A DNA stretch of 64,000 nucleotides, taken from contig NZ_CP044016.1 of NCBI RefSeq assembly GCF_004337365.2, forward strand, positions 4,321,507-4,385,506. The letters are read 5' to 3'. Below the pieces are notes generated by a model, which did no database searches, had not been told where the DNA came from, and saw only the letters and a list, made by a program, of their open reading frames with translations. Shown one piece after another: positions 53,586 through 60,783 of this stretch. The first letter of the stretch is position 1. Every line of letters starts with the position of its first letter. The translations under genes were made by a program, and so were the position numbers. This stretch comes from Rhizosphaericola mali. Lineage in GTDB: Bacteria; Bacteroidota; Bacteroidia; Chitinophagales; Chitinophagaceae.

Positions 53586-54485
53586 TATCGCTTTGATTTC
53601 CAAATATAATAGTTCATTTACAGGTGTTGGAATATTATTTTCAATTCCTTGTCTAATGACTTCACCCGCAAACATATCCACTTCTGTATATCGATGCGCT
53701 AGGATATCTTGACACATCGAAGTTGTATTTTCATCTGCTAGTTTTTGAATATTGTCGATTAAATGCTCTAATTCGTCAGCTTTGTCGAAATGAATTTCTT
53801 TCTTATTCGCTATGTCAATTACCTCTGCTGCAGCCATACGCATGAGTTTCTGTGCAAATTCATTGTGCTTAATATTTCCATAGTTAAGTCTTAGTGTCGC
53901 GGATATTTGATTGGCTGCAATATTCAAAATGAATTTTTTCCAAAGAGCATGTTCCATATCTTCGGGAATTTTAAATTGAATATTTGCTTTTTGCAAAAGC
54001 GTTACAAATGTTGCAATAGATGCCGGTATTTCGTCGTTAGTTTTCTCTCCAAATACTAGAGTCCCTTCCTGAGAAAAGCGTACTTTATTTCCTTCTCGAA
54101 ATGCATCCATCCCTACGCCATACGCATATAGCATATGCTCCATCCCAATTTTTTCTCCAATTATTTTTTCAGAAGAAATGCCATTTAAAATGGAAATTAC
54201 CTTTGTTTTTTCTCCTATAAAATCTTGAAATAAAGGAATACTATTTTCTAATTGTAAGTATTTTACACAGACGAATAATATATCTGCCTTCGGCACATTT
54301 GCTGCATCTTTGGGTAAGATATATTCAAAATTGTAGGATTTTTGATTGACGTAAAATCCCTCTTTTTCTAATTTTTCTTTTCTGCGTTCATCCGTAATTA
54401 TTTTTACAAAAGAAGGGTTATAATCGTAAATCTTTGATGCATAAAGACTTCCGAGTGCGCCAAGTCCAATAAAATAAATATTCAT
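53571..54485 (-). CDS. panE: 2-dehydropantoate 2-reductase
   Basis: The 304-residue product reduces ketopantoate to pantoate with NADPH in the pantothenate and CoA pathway. The Rossmann motif is IYFIGLGALGSLYA near 3-16. The catalytic Lys is expected in the HALWKKFILNIAANQISA segment (core KKFILNIAANQ), followed by the helical domain. The length is normal. No other pantothenate genes lie nearby, so panB/panC must be elsewhere. Confidence 0.88.
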   Translation of the reverse strand: MNIYFIGLGALGSLYASKIYDYNPSFVKIITDERRKEKLEKEGFYVNQKSYNFEYILPKDAANVPKADILFVCVKYLQLENSIPLFQDFIGEKTKVISILNGISSEKIIGEKIGMEHMLYAYGVGMDAFREGNKVRFSQEGTLVFGEKTNDEIPASIATFVTLLQKANIQFKIPEDMEHALWKKFILNIAANQISATLRLNYGNIKHNEFAQKLMRMAAAEVIDIANKKEIHFDKADELEHLIDNIQKLADENTTSMCQDILAHRYTEVDMFAGEVIRQGIENNIPTPVNELLYLEIKAIEKTF

Positions 54486-54674
54486 AATAGTTCAATTTAG
54501 ATAAAAACTATTTATTATTCATAGTTTTTTCATTTTATCTGTAGTTATTCTGACTCCAATAAATATTATTTGATGATTGTAAGGAATAGTTTATACTTTT
54601 AAAATCAGATTGATTACTCATCTTTTGCAATTTTTCTTCGGTACGGCGTTTGATTAAATTACTAAAAAAATATA

Positions 54675-55286
54675 ATGATTTTACATACCCATCCAGATAA
54701 TCCTAATCCTCGAAATATAAAGACTATAGTTGAATGTCTTTTGGATGGTGGAGTCATCATTTACCCCACGGATACAATTTATGGTATCGGTTGTGATATA
54801 CTACAACATAAAGCAATAGAGCGTGTAGCGCGGATCAAGCAAACTCCCGTAGACAAAATTCATCTGAGTTTTATCTGTGATTCATTGAGTGATTTGAGTA
54901 AATATACTAAAAGCATTTCTACGCCATTATTTAGAATGTTGAAAGATTATTTACCTGGCCCATACACGTTTATTTTACAAGCCAGTAAGGAAGTTCCAAA
55001 GATGTTGCAGAGTAAGAAGAATACAATTGGTTTGCGTATTCCTGATAATAATATTGCTCAGACAATCGTAAAAGATTTGGGACATCCGATACTTTCATCT
55101 TCTTTACCAGGAGATATGGTGGAAGAGTATACTGATCCAGAATTGATTTATGAAAATTTTAAGAATTTAGTAGACATAGTTGTGGACGGAGGAATTGGCG
55201 GAATGATTCCTTCAACGGTGGTAGATTGTACCAAAGATCCATACGAAATTATCCGTCAAGGAGCTGGTGAATTTGATTTTGAGTAA
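54675..55286 (+). CDS. YrdC/YciO-family L-threonylcarbamoyladenylate synthase-like protein
   Basis: The 203-residue product has the Sua5/YciO/YrdC fold. GGVIIYPTDTIYGIGCD is near 25-41, RIKQTPVDKIHLSFIC near 53, LPGPYTFIL near 90, and GLRIPDN near 113. The family makes threonylcarbamoyl-AMP for the t6A tRNA modification. The KIHLSFIC form (in place of KRP-type motifs) is closer to YciO, so the activity could differ. The gene is isolated. Confidence 0.85.
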   Translation: MILHTHPDNPNPRNIKTIVECLLDGGVIIYPTDTIYGIGCDILQHKAIERVARIKQTPVDKIHLSFICDSLSDLSKYTKSISTPLFRMLKDYLPGPYTFILQASKEVPKMLQSKKNTIGLRIPDNNIAQTIVKDLGHPILSSSLPGDMVEEYTDPELIYENFKNLVDIVVDGGIGGMIPSTVVDCTKDPYEIIRQGAGEFDFE

Positions 55287-55411
55287 AAATGAAAAAAAAG
55301 TAATTTATATAAGAAAATTATAATATATAAATAGCTAAATCAAGATTTTAAAATAGTATGAATACATATTAAAAATCCTATTTTTGCCGATTATTCTAAA
55401 GATAAGATGTT

Positions 55412-57001
55412 ATGCGTAAGCAGTTTATAATTTTTGCGATACTTAGCCCTATAATCCTATTTCTATTGTTCTACTATGAGAGTCGCGTGTGGTGGACTTT
55501 CTTTGTGATTGATATAGCATTAATCATTTTGGGTATTTATGATATGATGCAAACGAAGCATTCTATCATGCGTACGTTTCCCATATTTGGTAGGCTTCGA
55601 TATTTTATGGAGGATTTACGTCCTAAAATATACCAATACTTTGTCGAGTCTGATACTGATGGCAAACCGATCAATAGAATTGATCGTTCAACGATATATC
55701 AAAGAGCCAAAATGCAAACGGATTCAATGCCTTTCGGTACGCAATTGGACGTATATGCTGAAGGCTATGAGTGGATAAGTCATTCTTTGATGCCAACAGA
55801 TTTTCATACTTTGGATTCTGATCCTCGTGTTATAGTGGGAAACAAAGATTGTACGCAACCATATTCTTCTAGTATTATGAATGTCTCCGCAATGAGTTAC
55901 GGAGCGTTAAGTTCCAATGCTGTGGAAGCTTTAAACGGTGGTGCTAAGATTGGAAATTTCGCACATAATACTGGAGAGGGTGGTATTAGTTCCTATCATT
56001 TGAAACAAGGCGGAGATCTAATTTGGCAAATAGGGACTGGATATTTTGGATGTAGAGATCAAGATGGGAATTTTTCGGATGAAAAATTCCAAGAAAAAGC
56101 AGCATACGCTCAAGTCAAAATGATCGAATTAAAACTTTCTCAAGGAGCCAAACCTGGACATGGTGGTATTTTGCCCGCTGCAAAAAATACAGAAGAAATT
56201 GCACAAATAAGACACGTGACGCCTCATACTACGGTAATGTCCCCGCCTTATCATACGGCATTTAATTCACCAAAAGGACTTATACTTTTTATTCAAAAAT
56301 TACGCGAATTATCTGGTGGTAAGCCCGTAGGTTTTAAATTGTGTATCGGTCGTAAAAGTGAATTTATTGCCATCTGTGAAGCAATGAGAGCGTTAGATAT
56401 TTATCCAGATTTTATCACCGTAGATGGTGCTGAAGGTGGGACGGGGGCAGCTCCACAAGAATTTTCTAATTATGTAGGTGTTCCTTTATTGGACGCATTG
56501 GCATTTGTAGTAAATATGTTGCATGGTTTTGATATCAAAAAACATATTAAAGTATTTGCCTCTGGTAAGGTATTGAGTGGTTTTCATATTGCGCGTGTTA
56601 TTTCGCTTGGTGCAGATGGTTGTAACTCTGCAAGAGCGATGATGATGGCTTTGGGTTGTATTCAAGCCTTGTTATGTAATACTAATAAATGTCCTACTGG
56701 TGTTGCTACGCAAGATCCCAATCTTACGGTGGGATTGGATGTGGGCGATAAAAAACAACGCGTGGCCAATTATCATCAATTTACCGTAAAGAATTTTATG
56801 GAACTTGTGGGTGCTGGTGGTATGAAACACTACAATGAACTGACTCGTCATCATATTTATAGACGTGTATTTATGAATGAAATGCGCTCTTTTGAAGATA
56901 TTTATCCTTCTCTAAATACAGGAGCCTTGATCGATGGTAAGAATTTATATCCTGATAGATACAAACAAGATATGGCAGAGGCTACGCCAGAGCACTGGTA
57001 G
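55412..57001 (+). CDS. FMN-binding glutamate synthase family protein
   Basis: The 529-residue product has two N-terminal membrane helices (about 5-42) and a GltB-like FMN barrel. MNVSAMSYGALSSNAVEALN is near 155, HNTGEGGISSYHL near 184, SQGAKPGHGGILPAAKNTEEIA in part (GAKPGHGG), and ITVDGAEGGTGAAP near 340. NTNKCPTGVATQDP near 425 corresponds to the Fe-S cysteine region. It lacks the glutaminase domain and a small subunit, so it is not a complete glutamate synthase. Its true reaction is unknown. Confidence 0.88.
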   Translation: MRKQFIIFAILSPIILFLLFYYESRVWWTFFVIDIALIILGIYDMMQTKHSIMRTFPIFGRLRYFMEDLRPKIYQYFVESDTDGKPINRIDRSTIYQRAKMQTDSMPFGTQLDVYAEGYEWISHSLMPTDFHTLDSDPRVIVGNKDCTQPYSSSIMNVSAMSYGALSSNAVEALNGGAKIGNFAHNTGEGGISSYHLKQGGDLIWQIGTGYFGCRDQDGNFSDEKFQEKAAYAQVKMIELKLSQGAKPGHGGILPAAKNTEEIAQIRHVTPHTTVMSPPYHTAFNSPKGLILFIQKLRELSGGKPVGFKLCIGRKSEFIAICEAMRALDIYPDFITVDGAEGGTGAAPQEFSNYVGVPLLDALAFVVNMLHGFDIKKHIKVFASGKVLSGFHIARVISLGADGCNSARAMMMALGCIQALLCNTNKCPTGVATQDPNLTVGLDVGDKKQRVANYHQFTVKNFMELVGAGGMKHYNELTRHHIYRRVFMNEMRSFEDIYPSLNTGALIDGKNLYPDRYKQDMAEATPEHW

Positions 57002-57005
57002 GCAT

Positions 57006-57036
57006 TTTATTTGTTAAGTTTTGCTTAACAAATAAA
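57006..57036 (+). terminator. hairpin after the FMN-binding protein gene
   Basis: A perfect 13-bp stem (57006-57018 with 57024-57036) has a TTTTG loop and starts 5 bp past the stop. No T-run follows, so efficiency is uncertain. Confidence 0.55.
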
Positions 57037-57167
57037 TGAATCTAAATATATTTATGTAGAGATTGCGTTCAGAATAGCAATTTATATAGAGAACTGATCT
57101 TTTTAACTGAGTGGTAAGTGAGATGAAGTGGGTAATTTTTTAATAAAATAATATTATAGCCGTTATA

Positions 57168-57225
57168 TGCCAATTCTTGATATTCTCTAATTGTGCTAGA
57201 ACTTCATCAATATCAAGAATTGGCA
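57168..57225. repeat. perfect 17-bp inverted repeat with 24-nt loop
   Basis: The arms 57168-57184 and 57209-57225 are exact complements. The repeat lies about 50 bp past the stop of the Gly/Tyr-tailed gene on the minus strand. There is no strong T-run. It could be an mRNA-stabilising hairpin, a small RNA end or a protein site. Confidence 0.6.
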
Positions 57226-57274
57226 GATTTATTATTTAATACAAAAGAAATTTTAAATTGAACTCGGTTTTCTA

Positions 57275-57775
57275 TTAATATCTTCCATATCCGCCATAAC
57301 CACCATATCCTCCACCATAGCCACCTCTTCCATAGCCGTTATTCATCGGTTGACTATTTTGCGCATCTTTACGAGCTTTTTCATTTGCTTCACTTTCTTG
57401 TTTCCAGCGACGTTCCATGGCTATCAGTTTGTCAAAAGCTTCTCGAGGTAATACTAATTTTAATTTATTATCTCGCGCTTCTTGAAGCATTCCTGTTTGG
57501 ACGTCTTTATCGTCTTGCTCTAGTTTTTTATTCTTAGTAATTTCGCTTATTTTTTTAGCTGTTTCAATTTGTATATTTGCTGCAGAGTCTGCAATAGCAG
57601 AGGAAACTCCAAGTGAATCCTGCATCAATTTTTTATACGCATTTTTATAATTAAACATTTGCTTTTCTAACTCTTCTTGCGCTTTTTTCTCTTTCTTGCT
57701 TTGCGCTTGAATAGTGGAAAAATTTCCCAATAAAATTATTAACAATGCTAAGATGGAAATAGATTTAAAATTCAT
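57275..57775 (-). CDS. secreted Spy/CpxP-like small protein with Gly/Tyr-rich tail
   Basis: The 166-residue product has a signal peptide ending IQAQ, a helical body with many charged residues, and a C-terminal tail of GYGG repeats after about residue 143. The motif SLGVSSAIADSAANIQIE parallels SLKIAEPIADSIANIDF of the next protein, so the two are paralogues. The Gly/Tyr tail is flexible and could bind aromatics or self-associate; this is inference. It is last in a three-gene run. Confidence 0.72.
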   Translation of the reverse strand: MNFKSISILALLIILLGNFSTIQAQSKKEKKAQEELEKQMFNYKNAYKKLMQDSLGVSSAIADSAANIQIETAKKISEITKNKKLEQDDKDVQTGMLQEARDNKLKLVLPREAFDKLIAMERRWKQESEANEKARKDAQNSQPMNNGYGRGGYGGGYGGYGGYGRY

Positions 57776-57800
57776 ATTACAAAATTGATAAAATAAAAGA

Positions 57801-57833
57801 TGCCGTTTCTATTACAAAGAAACGGCATTTTTT
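57801..57833 (-). terminator. hairpin between two Spy-like genes
   Basis: TGCCGTTTCT pairs with AGAAACGGCA across a 7-nt loop. On the minus strand it is followed by T-rich sequence, so it may attenuate readthrough into the Gly/Tyr-tailed gene. Confidence 0.65.
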
Positions 57834-57853
57834 AGATTTACTAAAAGATTCGA

Positions 57854-58261
57854 TTAATCATTACTATCATCTTGTTGTCTACGACGCATTTGACCTTGTC
57901 CAAATCTAGCTTTCATTCGATTTTTTTCCATTGAAAGATATTTTTCATAAGTGGCATCAGGTAATAATCCTTTTATTGTATTGTCTTTTGTTTCCTTCAA
58001 TTCTTTCATCTTTGCCATTTTATCTTCACGGCTAAGATCTTGATTTTGAAATAGTTCGCGAGTAGAAGCCTGATAAGCAAAATCAATATTAGCGATGGAA
58101 TCGGCAATAGGTTCTGCGATTTTGAGAGAATCTTGTAAAGTTGTTTTATACTTTGTTTTAAATTCTGCCATTTTTTCTGGACTCATTTGTCCTCTTTGTG
58201 CTTGAGAGGCAACTGCCATAAATAATAAAGCAGCACTTAATAATACTTTGATTTTTTTCAT
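57854..58261 (-). CDS. secreted Spy/CpxP-like small protein
   Basis: The 135-residue product has a signal peptide ending ASQAQ. A predicted all-helical body carries SPEKMAEFKTKYKTTLQDSL and LSREDKMAKMKELKE, and the C-terminus is basic and Gln-rich (MRRRQQDDSND). The pattern resembles periplasmic chaperones of the Spy/CpxP type. It is a paralogue of the gene downstream and shares general features with the one upstream. Confidence 0.75.
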   Translation of the reverse strand: MKKIKVLLSAALLFMAVASQAQRGQMSPEKMAEFKTKYKTTLQDSLKIAEPIADSIANIDFAYQASTRELFQNQDLSREDKMAKMKELKETKDNTIKGLLPDATYEKYLSMEKNRMKARFGQGQMRRRQQDDSND

Positions 58262-58291
58262 AATAAAAAATTAATGGGTTTAAATGAGAAT

Positions 58292-58666
58292 TTATTCAGC
58301 TGTTGTTGGAGCTGTATTTGTTTCTTTATTTGATTTACCGTGTTTGCCTTTATGTTTCAATGTTTTCCACTTAGCAACTTGATCGGGAGTTAAAACTTTT
58401 TCACGATCTGTTTTCAATTGTTTGTGCAAATCTTTTAACTGTGTTTTTTTGGCATCAGCACTTAAGGAATTATCTGCCTTGATGGCTTTTTCTTTACTCT
58501 TGTATGTTTTACTTAATGCGTCAAATTTTGTTTGTTGATCGGCAGTAAGAGAAAGCTCTTGAGCTAATTTTTGTTTTCCATCAGCTTTTTTACTTGTTTG
58601 TGCAAAGCTTTGACTTGATAATCCAACAGTAAATGCGATAGCTGCAAGGAGTATGTACTTTTTCAT
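58292..58666 (-). CDS. secreted Spy/CpxP-like protein with LTxxQ motifs
   Basis: The 124-residue product has a signal peptide ending SFAQ. Its helical body has LTADQQTKFDAL near 40 and LTPDQVAKWKTL near 94, which are LTxxQ-type motifs of the CpxP/Spy fold. A Lys/His-rich stretch (KHKGKHGKSNK) follows. A TTG three codons upstream is in frame, but the ATG at 58666 begins a standard signal peptide. It is the first gene of the three-gene run. Confidence 0.78.
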   Translation of the reverse strand: MKKYILLAAIAFTVGLSSQSFAQTSKKADGKQKLAQELSLTADQQTKFDALSKTYKSKEKAIKADNSLSADAKKTQLKDLHKQLKTDREKVLTPDQVAKWKTLKHKGKHGKSNKETNTAPTTAE

Positions 58667-58815
58667 AAATTTCAATTTTTAATATTTGAAGAGTAAAGTT
58701 ATGTAGAAGAAATTTCAAATAAAATGCCTAAAAAGTGAAAAACGGCAGAATGGATATTTTTTGCGGTAAGAGAAATAGATTTGAGTAATAAGTGGTGAAA
58801 TTTTAAATTTTTATT

Positions 58816-58823
58816 TAGGTTTG
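58816..58823 (+). promoter_or_regulatory. candidate -7 element of gcvH
   Basis: TAGGTTTG fits TAnnTTTG and lies 16 bp before the start codon. No -33 TTG is found at normal spacing. Confidence 0.35.
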
Positions 58824-58839
58824 TGGCAAATTTATTTTT

Positions 58840-59220
58840 ATGACATTTCCAGCAGAACTAAAGTATACAAAGGATCATGAGTGGATCAAAATAGTTGATG
58901 GCAACACCGCGTTAATCGGTATTACAGAATTTGCACAAGGCGAATTGGGTGATATTGTTTACGTAGATATAACTACCGTAGGTCAGACTTTGGCTGCGGA
59001 TGAAACTTTCGGTACTGTAGAAGCCGTTAAAACAGTAAGTGATTTGTTTTTACCAGTAGCTGCAACAATTGTAGAAGTGAATAGTGCATTGGAAAATGAA
59101 CCAGAATTAGTGAATTCAGATCCTTATGGCAATGGCTGGATGGTAAAAGTTACATTGAGCAATCCTGCAGACCTTGATGGATTGATGGATGCTGCGGCTT
59201 ACGAAAACTTGGTAAAATAA
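58840..59220 (+). CDS. gcvH: glycine cleavage system H protein
   Basis: The 126-residue lipoyl carrier shuttles the aminomethyl group in glycine cleavage. The lipoylated Lys64 lies in [23 protein letters not shown] near the N-terminus and [13 protein letters not shown] near the C-terminus are family blocks. gcvT and gcvP are not in this window. Confidence 0.96.
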   Translation: MTFPAELKYTKDHEWIKIVDGNTALIGITEFAQGELGDIVYVDITTVGQTLAADETFGTVEAVKTVSDLFLPVAATIVEVNSALENEPELVNSDPYGNGWMVKVTLSNPADLDGLMDAAAYENLVK

Positions 59221-59248
59221 ATAAACAAGAATCGTCTAATTATTTTCT

Positions 59249-59313
59249 ATAAATGTTCCGCATGAGATTGAGTAATTATAATGATTAACTTAATTCTTTT
59301 GCGGAACATTTAT
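59249..59313. repeat. 14-bp inverted repeat spanning the gcvH-pcrB junction
   Basis: The arms 59249-59262 and 59300-59313 pair perfectly, with a 37-nt loop. The right arm is the coding sequence for the last residues of the pcrB product. Confidence 0.5.
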
Positions 59314-60049
59314 GTACAGCATTTGCTATAGAAGCGATCAACTCAGGATTCTTTTCAATTGCATTACCCACCACAATTATATCTGCACCCGCTTTACAAG
59401 CAGCTTCTGCAGCTTGACTATCTCTAATCCCTCCACCGACAATCAGTGGGATCTCGATATTATGAGCAACTTTCTTAATCATAGAAGAGGATATCGAAAA
59501 TTGAGCACCACTACCTGCGTCCATATAGATCACCTTTAATCCCAACATCTCTCCAGCCATTGCAGTGCACATGGCTATATCGTTTTTGTCATTGGGGATA
59601 GGCGTTGCATTAGAAATATAAGATACTGCGGTTGGTTTACCTCCATCTATTACCAAGTATCCAGTTGGGATAATTTCTAAGCCTGATTTTTTTACTAAAG
59701 GGGCACTTACAACGTGCTGGCCTATTAATAACTCTGGATTGCGCCCAGATATTAAAGATAAATACAAGAGTGCATCTGCAAATTTGCATACTTGTGCTGG
59801 AGATCCAGGGAATAAAACGACAGGGATTTGCGTATAGCTTTTTAATTTGACTACAGAATCTTCTAATACATCATTAACCATAAGGCTTCCTCCAACGAAA
59901 AAATAGTCAACTTGTGCAGATTCGGCCAAAAGTACCAATCTTTTAATAGCATGTTCATCCTCTAGTTTGTCAGGATCGACTAAAACAGCAAAAGATTTTT
60001 TCCCATTTTTCTTATTAGAAGTGAATTGTTGATATATAAATTCTGTCAT
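59285..60049 (-). CDS. pcrB: geranylgeranylglyceryl phosphate synthase family protein
   Basis: The 254-residue TIM-barrel product belongs to the GGGP/heptaprenylglyceryl phosphate synthase family. These enzymes join a polyprenyl diphosphate to glycerol-1-phosphate. FAVLVDPDKL near 20 holds the phosphate and metal Asp. FVGGSLMVND, FPGSPAQV, YMDAGSGA, VGGGIRDSQAAEAA and VVGNAIEKNPEL are conserved. Bacteroidota members form ether lipids in vitro, but their role in cells is unclear. ATG 60049 is preferred to an upstream in-frame codon at 60073. Confidence 0.9.
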   Translation of the reverse strand: MTEFIYQQFTSNKKNGKKSFAVLVDPDKLEDEHAIKRLVLLAESAQVDYFFVGGSLMVNDVLEDSVVKLKSYTQIPVVLFPGSPAQVCKFADALLYLSLISGRNPELLIGQHVVSAPLVKKSGLEIIPTGYLVIDGGKPTAVSYISNATPIPNDKNDIAMCTAMAGEMLGLKVIYMDAGSGAQFSISSSMIKKVAHNIEIPLIVGGGIRDSQAAEAACKAGADIIVVGNAIEKNPELIASIANAVHKCSAKELS

Positions 60050-60168
60050 ATTATGGTTAAATGATATACGCAAAAATGATTAAAACTTTTGATAATCAAT
60101 ATTTTTATATACAAAAATGCCAAAAGCTAACAATATGTAAATTAAAGAAAAAAGTCTGAATTAATAAA

Positions 60169-60176
60169 TACCTTTG
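60169..60176 (+). promoter_or_regulatory. candidate -7 element before a 23-codon frame
   Basis: TACCTTTG fits TAnnTTTG and lies 15 bp before an ATG at 60191. No -33 TTG is seen. Confidence 0.3.
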
Positions 60177-60190
60177 AAAAAATCATAGCA

Positions 60191-60262
60191 ATGAAAGCTT
60201 TACATATTATAGGAAATATTTTAAAAAAGCTTTTTGTACATAAAAAGAGCTGTTGCAAATAA
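60191..60262 (+). CDS. possible small protein (23 residues)
   Basis: A 23-codon frame starts with ATG 15 bp after a TAnnTTTG element and encodes a short amphipathic basic peptide ending KSCCK. The two adjacent Cys and the basic helix are suggestive, but no homologue is known to me, so it may be chance. Confidence 0.2.
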   Translation: MKALHIIGNILKKLFVHKKSCCK

Positions 60263-60278
60263 TAATTTAATTTTTATT

Positions 60279-60308
60279 TTGAAATATAAAAATTATCTTC
60301 TACTTTTG
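60279..60308 (+). promoter_or_regulatory. promoter of the tRNA-Leu gene
   Basis: TTG at 60279-60281 (within TTTTG), a 19-bp spacer and TACTTTTG at 60301-60308 match the Bacteroidota promoter consensus in both sequence and spacing. The tRNA begins 27 bp further on. Confidence 0.75.
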
Positions 60309-60334
60309 CAACCCACTCGAAACACAGAGTAAGA

Positions 60335-60418
60335 GCCCAGATGGCGGAATTGGTAGACGCGCTAGACTCAAAATCTGGTATTCGCAAGGATGTGCAGGTT
60401 CGATTCCTGTTCTGGGCA
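60335..60418 (+). tRNA. tRNA-Leu (anticodon CAA)
   Basis: The 84-nt cloverleaf has a 7-bp acceptor stem (GCCCAGA/TCTGGGC), a class II long variable arm (TATTCGCAAGGATG region) and a T-arm CAGGTTCGATTCCTG. The anticodon loop CTCAAAA places CAA at 34-36, reading UUG. The discriminator is A. CCA is not encoded. A terminator follows at once. Confidence 0.95.
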
Positions 60419-60421
60419 CAA

Positions 60422-60447
60422 AGCCTCCGATATTCGGAGGCTTTTTT
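60422..60447 (+). terminator. terminator of tRNA-Leu
   Basis: GCCTCCGA pairs with TCGGAGGC across a 3-nt loop and six T follow. It starts 4 nt after the tRNA. Confidence 0.88.
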
Positions 60448-60473
60448 ATGTTCGCGAATTATTTATTGATATG

Positions 60474-60524
60474 AAATTACATAATAAAGCCTCCAATATT
60501 ATTGGAGGCTTTATTATGTAATTT
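60474..60524. terminator. 24-bp perfect inverted repeat, bidirectional terminator
   Basis: The arms 60474-60497 and 60501-60524 pair perfectly with a 3-nt ATT loop. The core AGCCTCC/GGAGGCT also occurs in the preceding tRNA terminator. The right edge overlaps the stop codon of the convergent coiled-coil gene. Confidence 0.8.
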
Positions 60525-60771
60525 ATTTTTCTTGTTGTCGTATAGATTTTTGTACGAGACTATAATCCTTTTTCCATTGTTTGCAACAAAGATCATATTG
60601 CCTTATAAGATCTTTCAAGGATTCCATTGTTTGAATATATTGGTTGTAGGAATTTTCAATTTCCTGTAATTCTTCCAATAAATGATCGTTATTAGCTGCA
60701 TTTATTTTGTTAAGTAATCCTTGAAAGTACTTTAAGTTATTTTTATGCTTGTAAAATGTAATATGATTCAT
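60523..60771 (-). CDS. small coiled-coil hypothetical protein
   Basis: The 82-residue charged product is predicted to be helical throughout, with heptad-like spacing (YFQGLLNKINAANNDHLLEEL, in part LLNKINAANN). It has paired Cys (CC) near residue 63 and no signal peptide. It lies 12 bp downstream of susD on the same strand and is probably cotranscribed. The function is unknown. Confidence 0.62.
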   Translation of the reverse strand: MNHITFYKHKNNLKYFQGLLNKINAANNDHLLEELQEIENSYNQYIQTMESLKDLIRQYDLCCKQWKKDYSLVQKSIRQQEK

Positions 60772-60783
60772 TTAGATTTTTGG

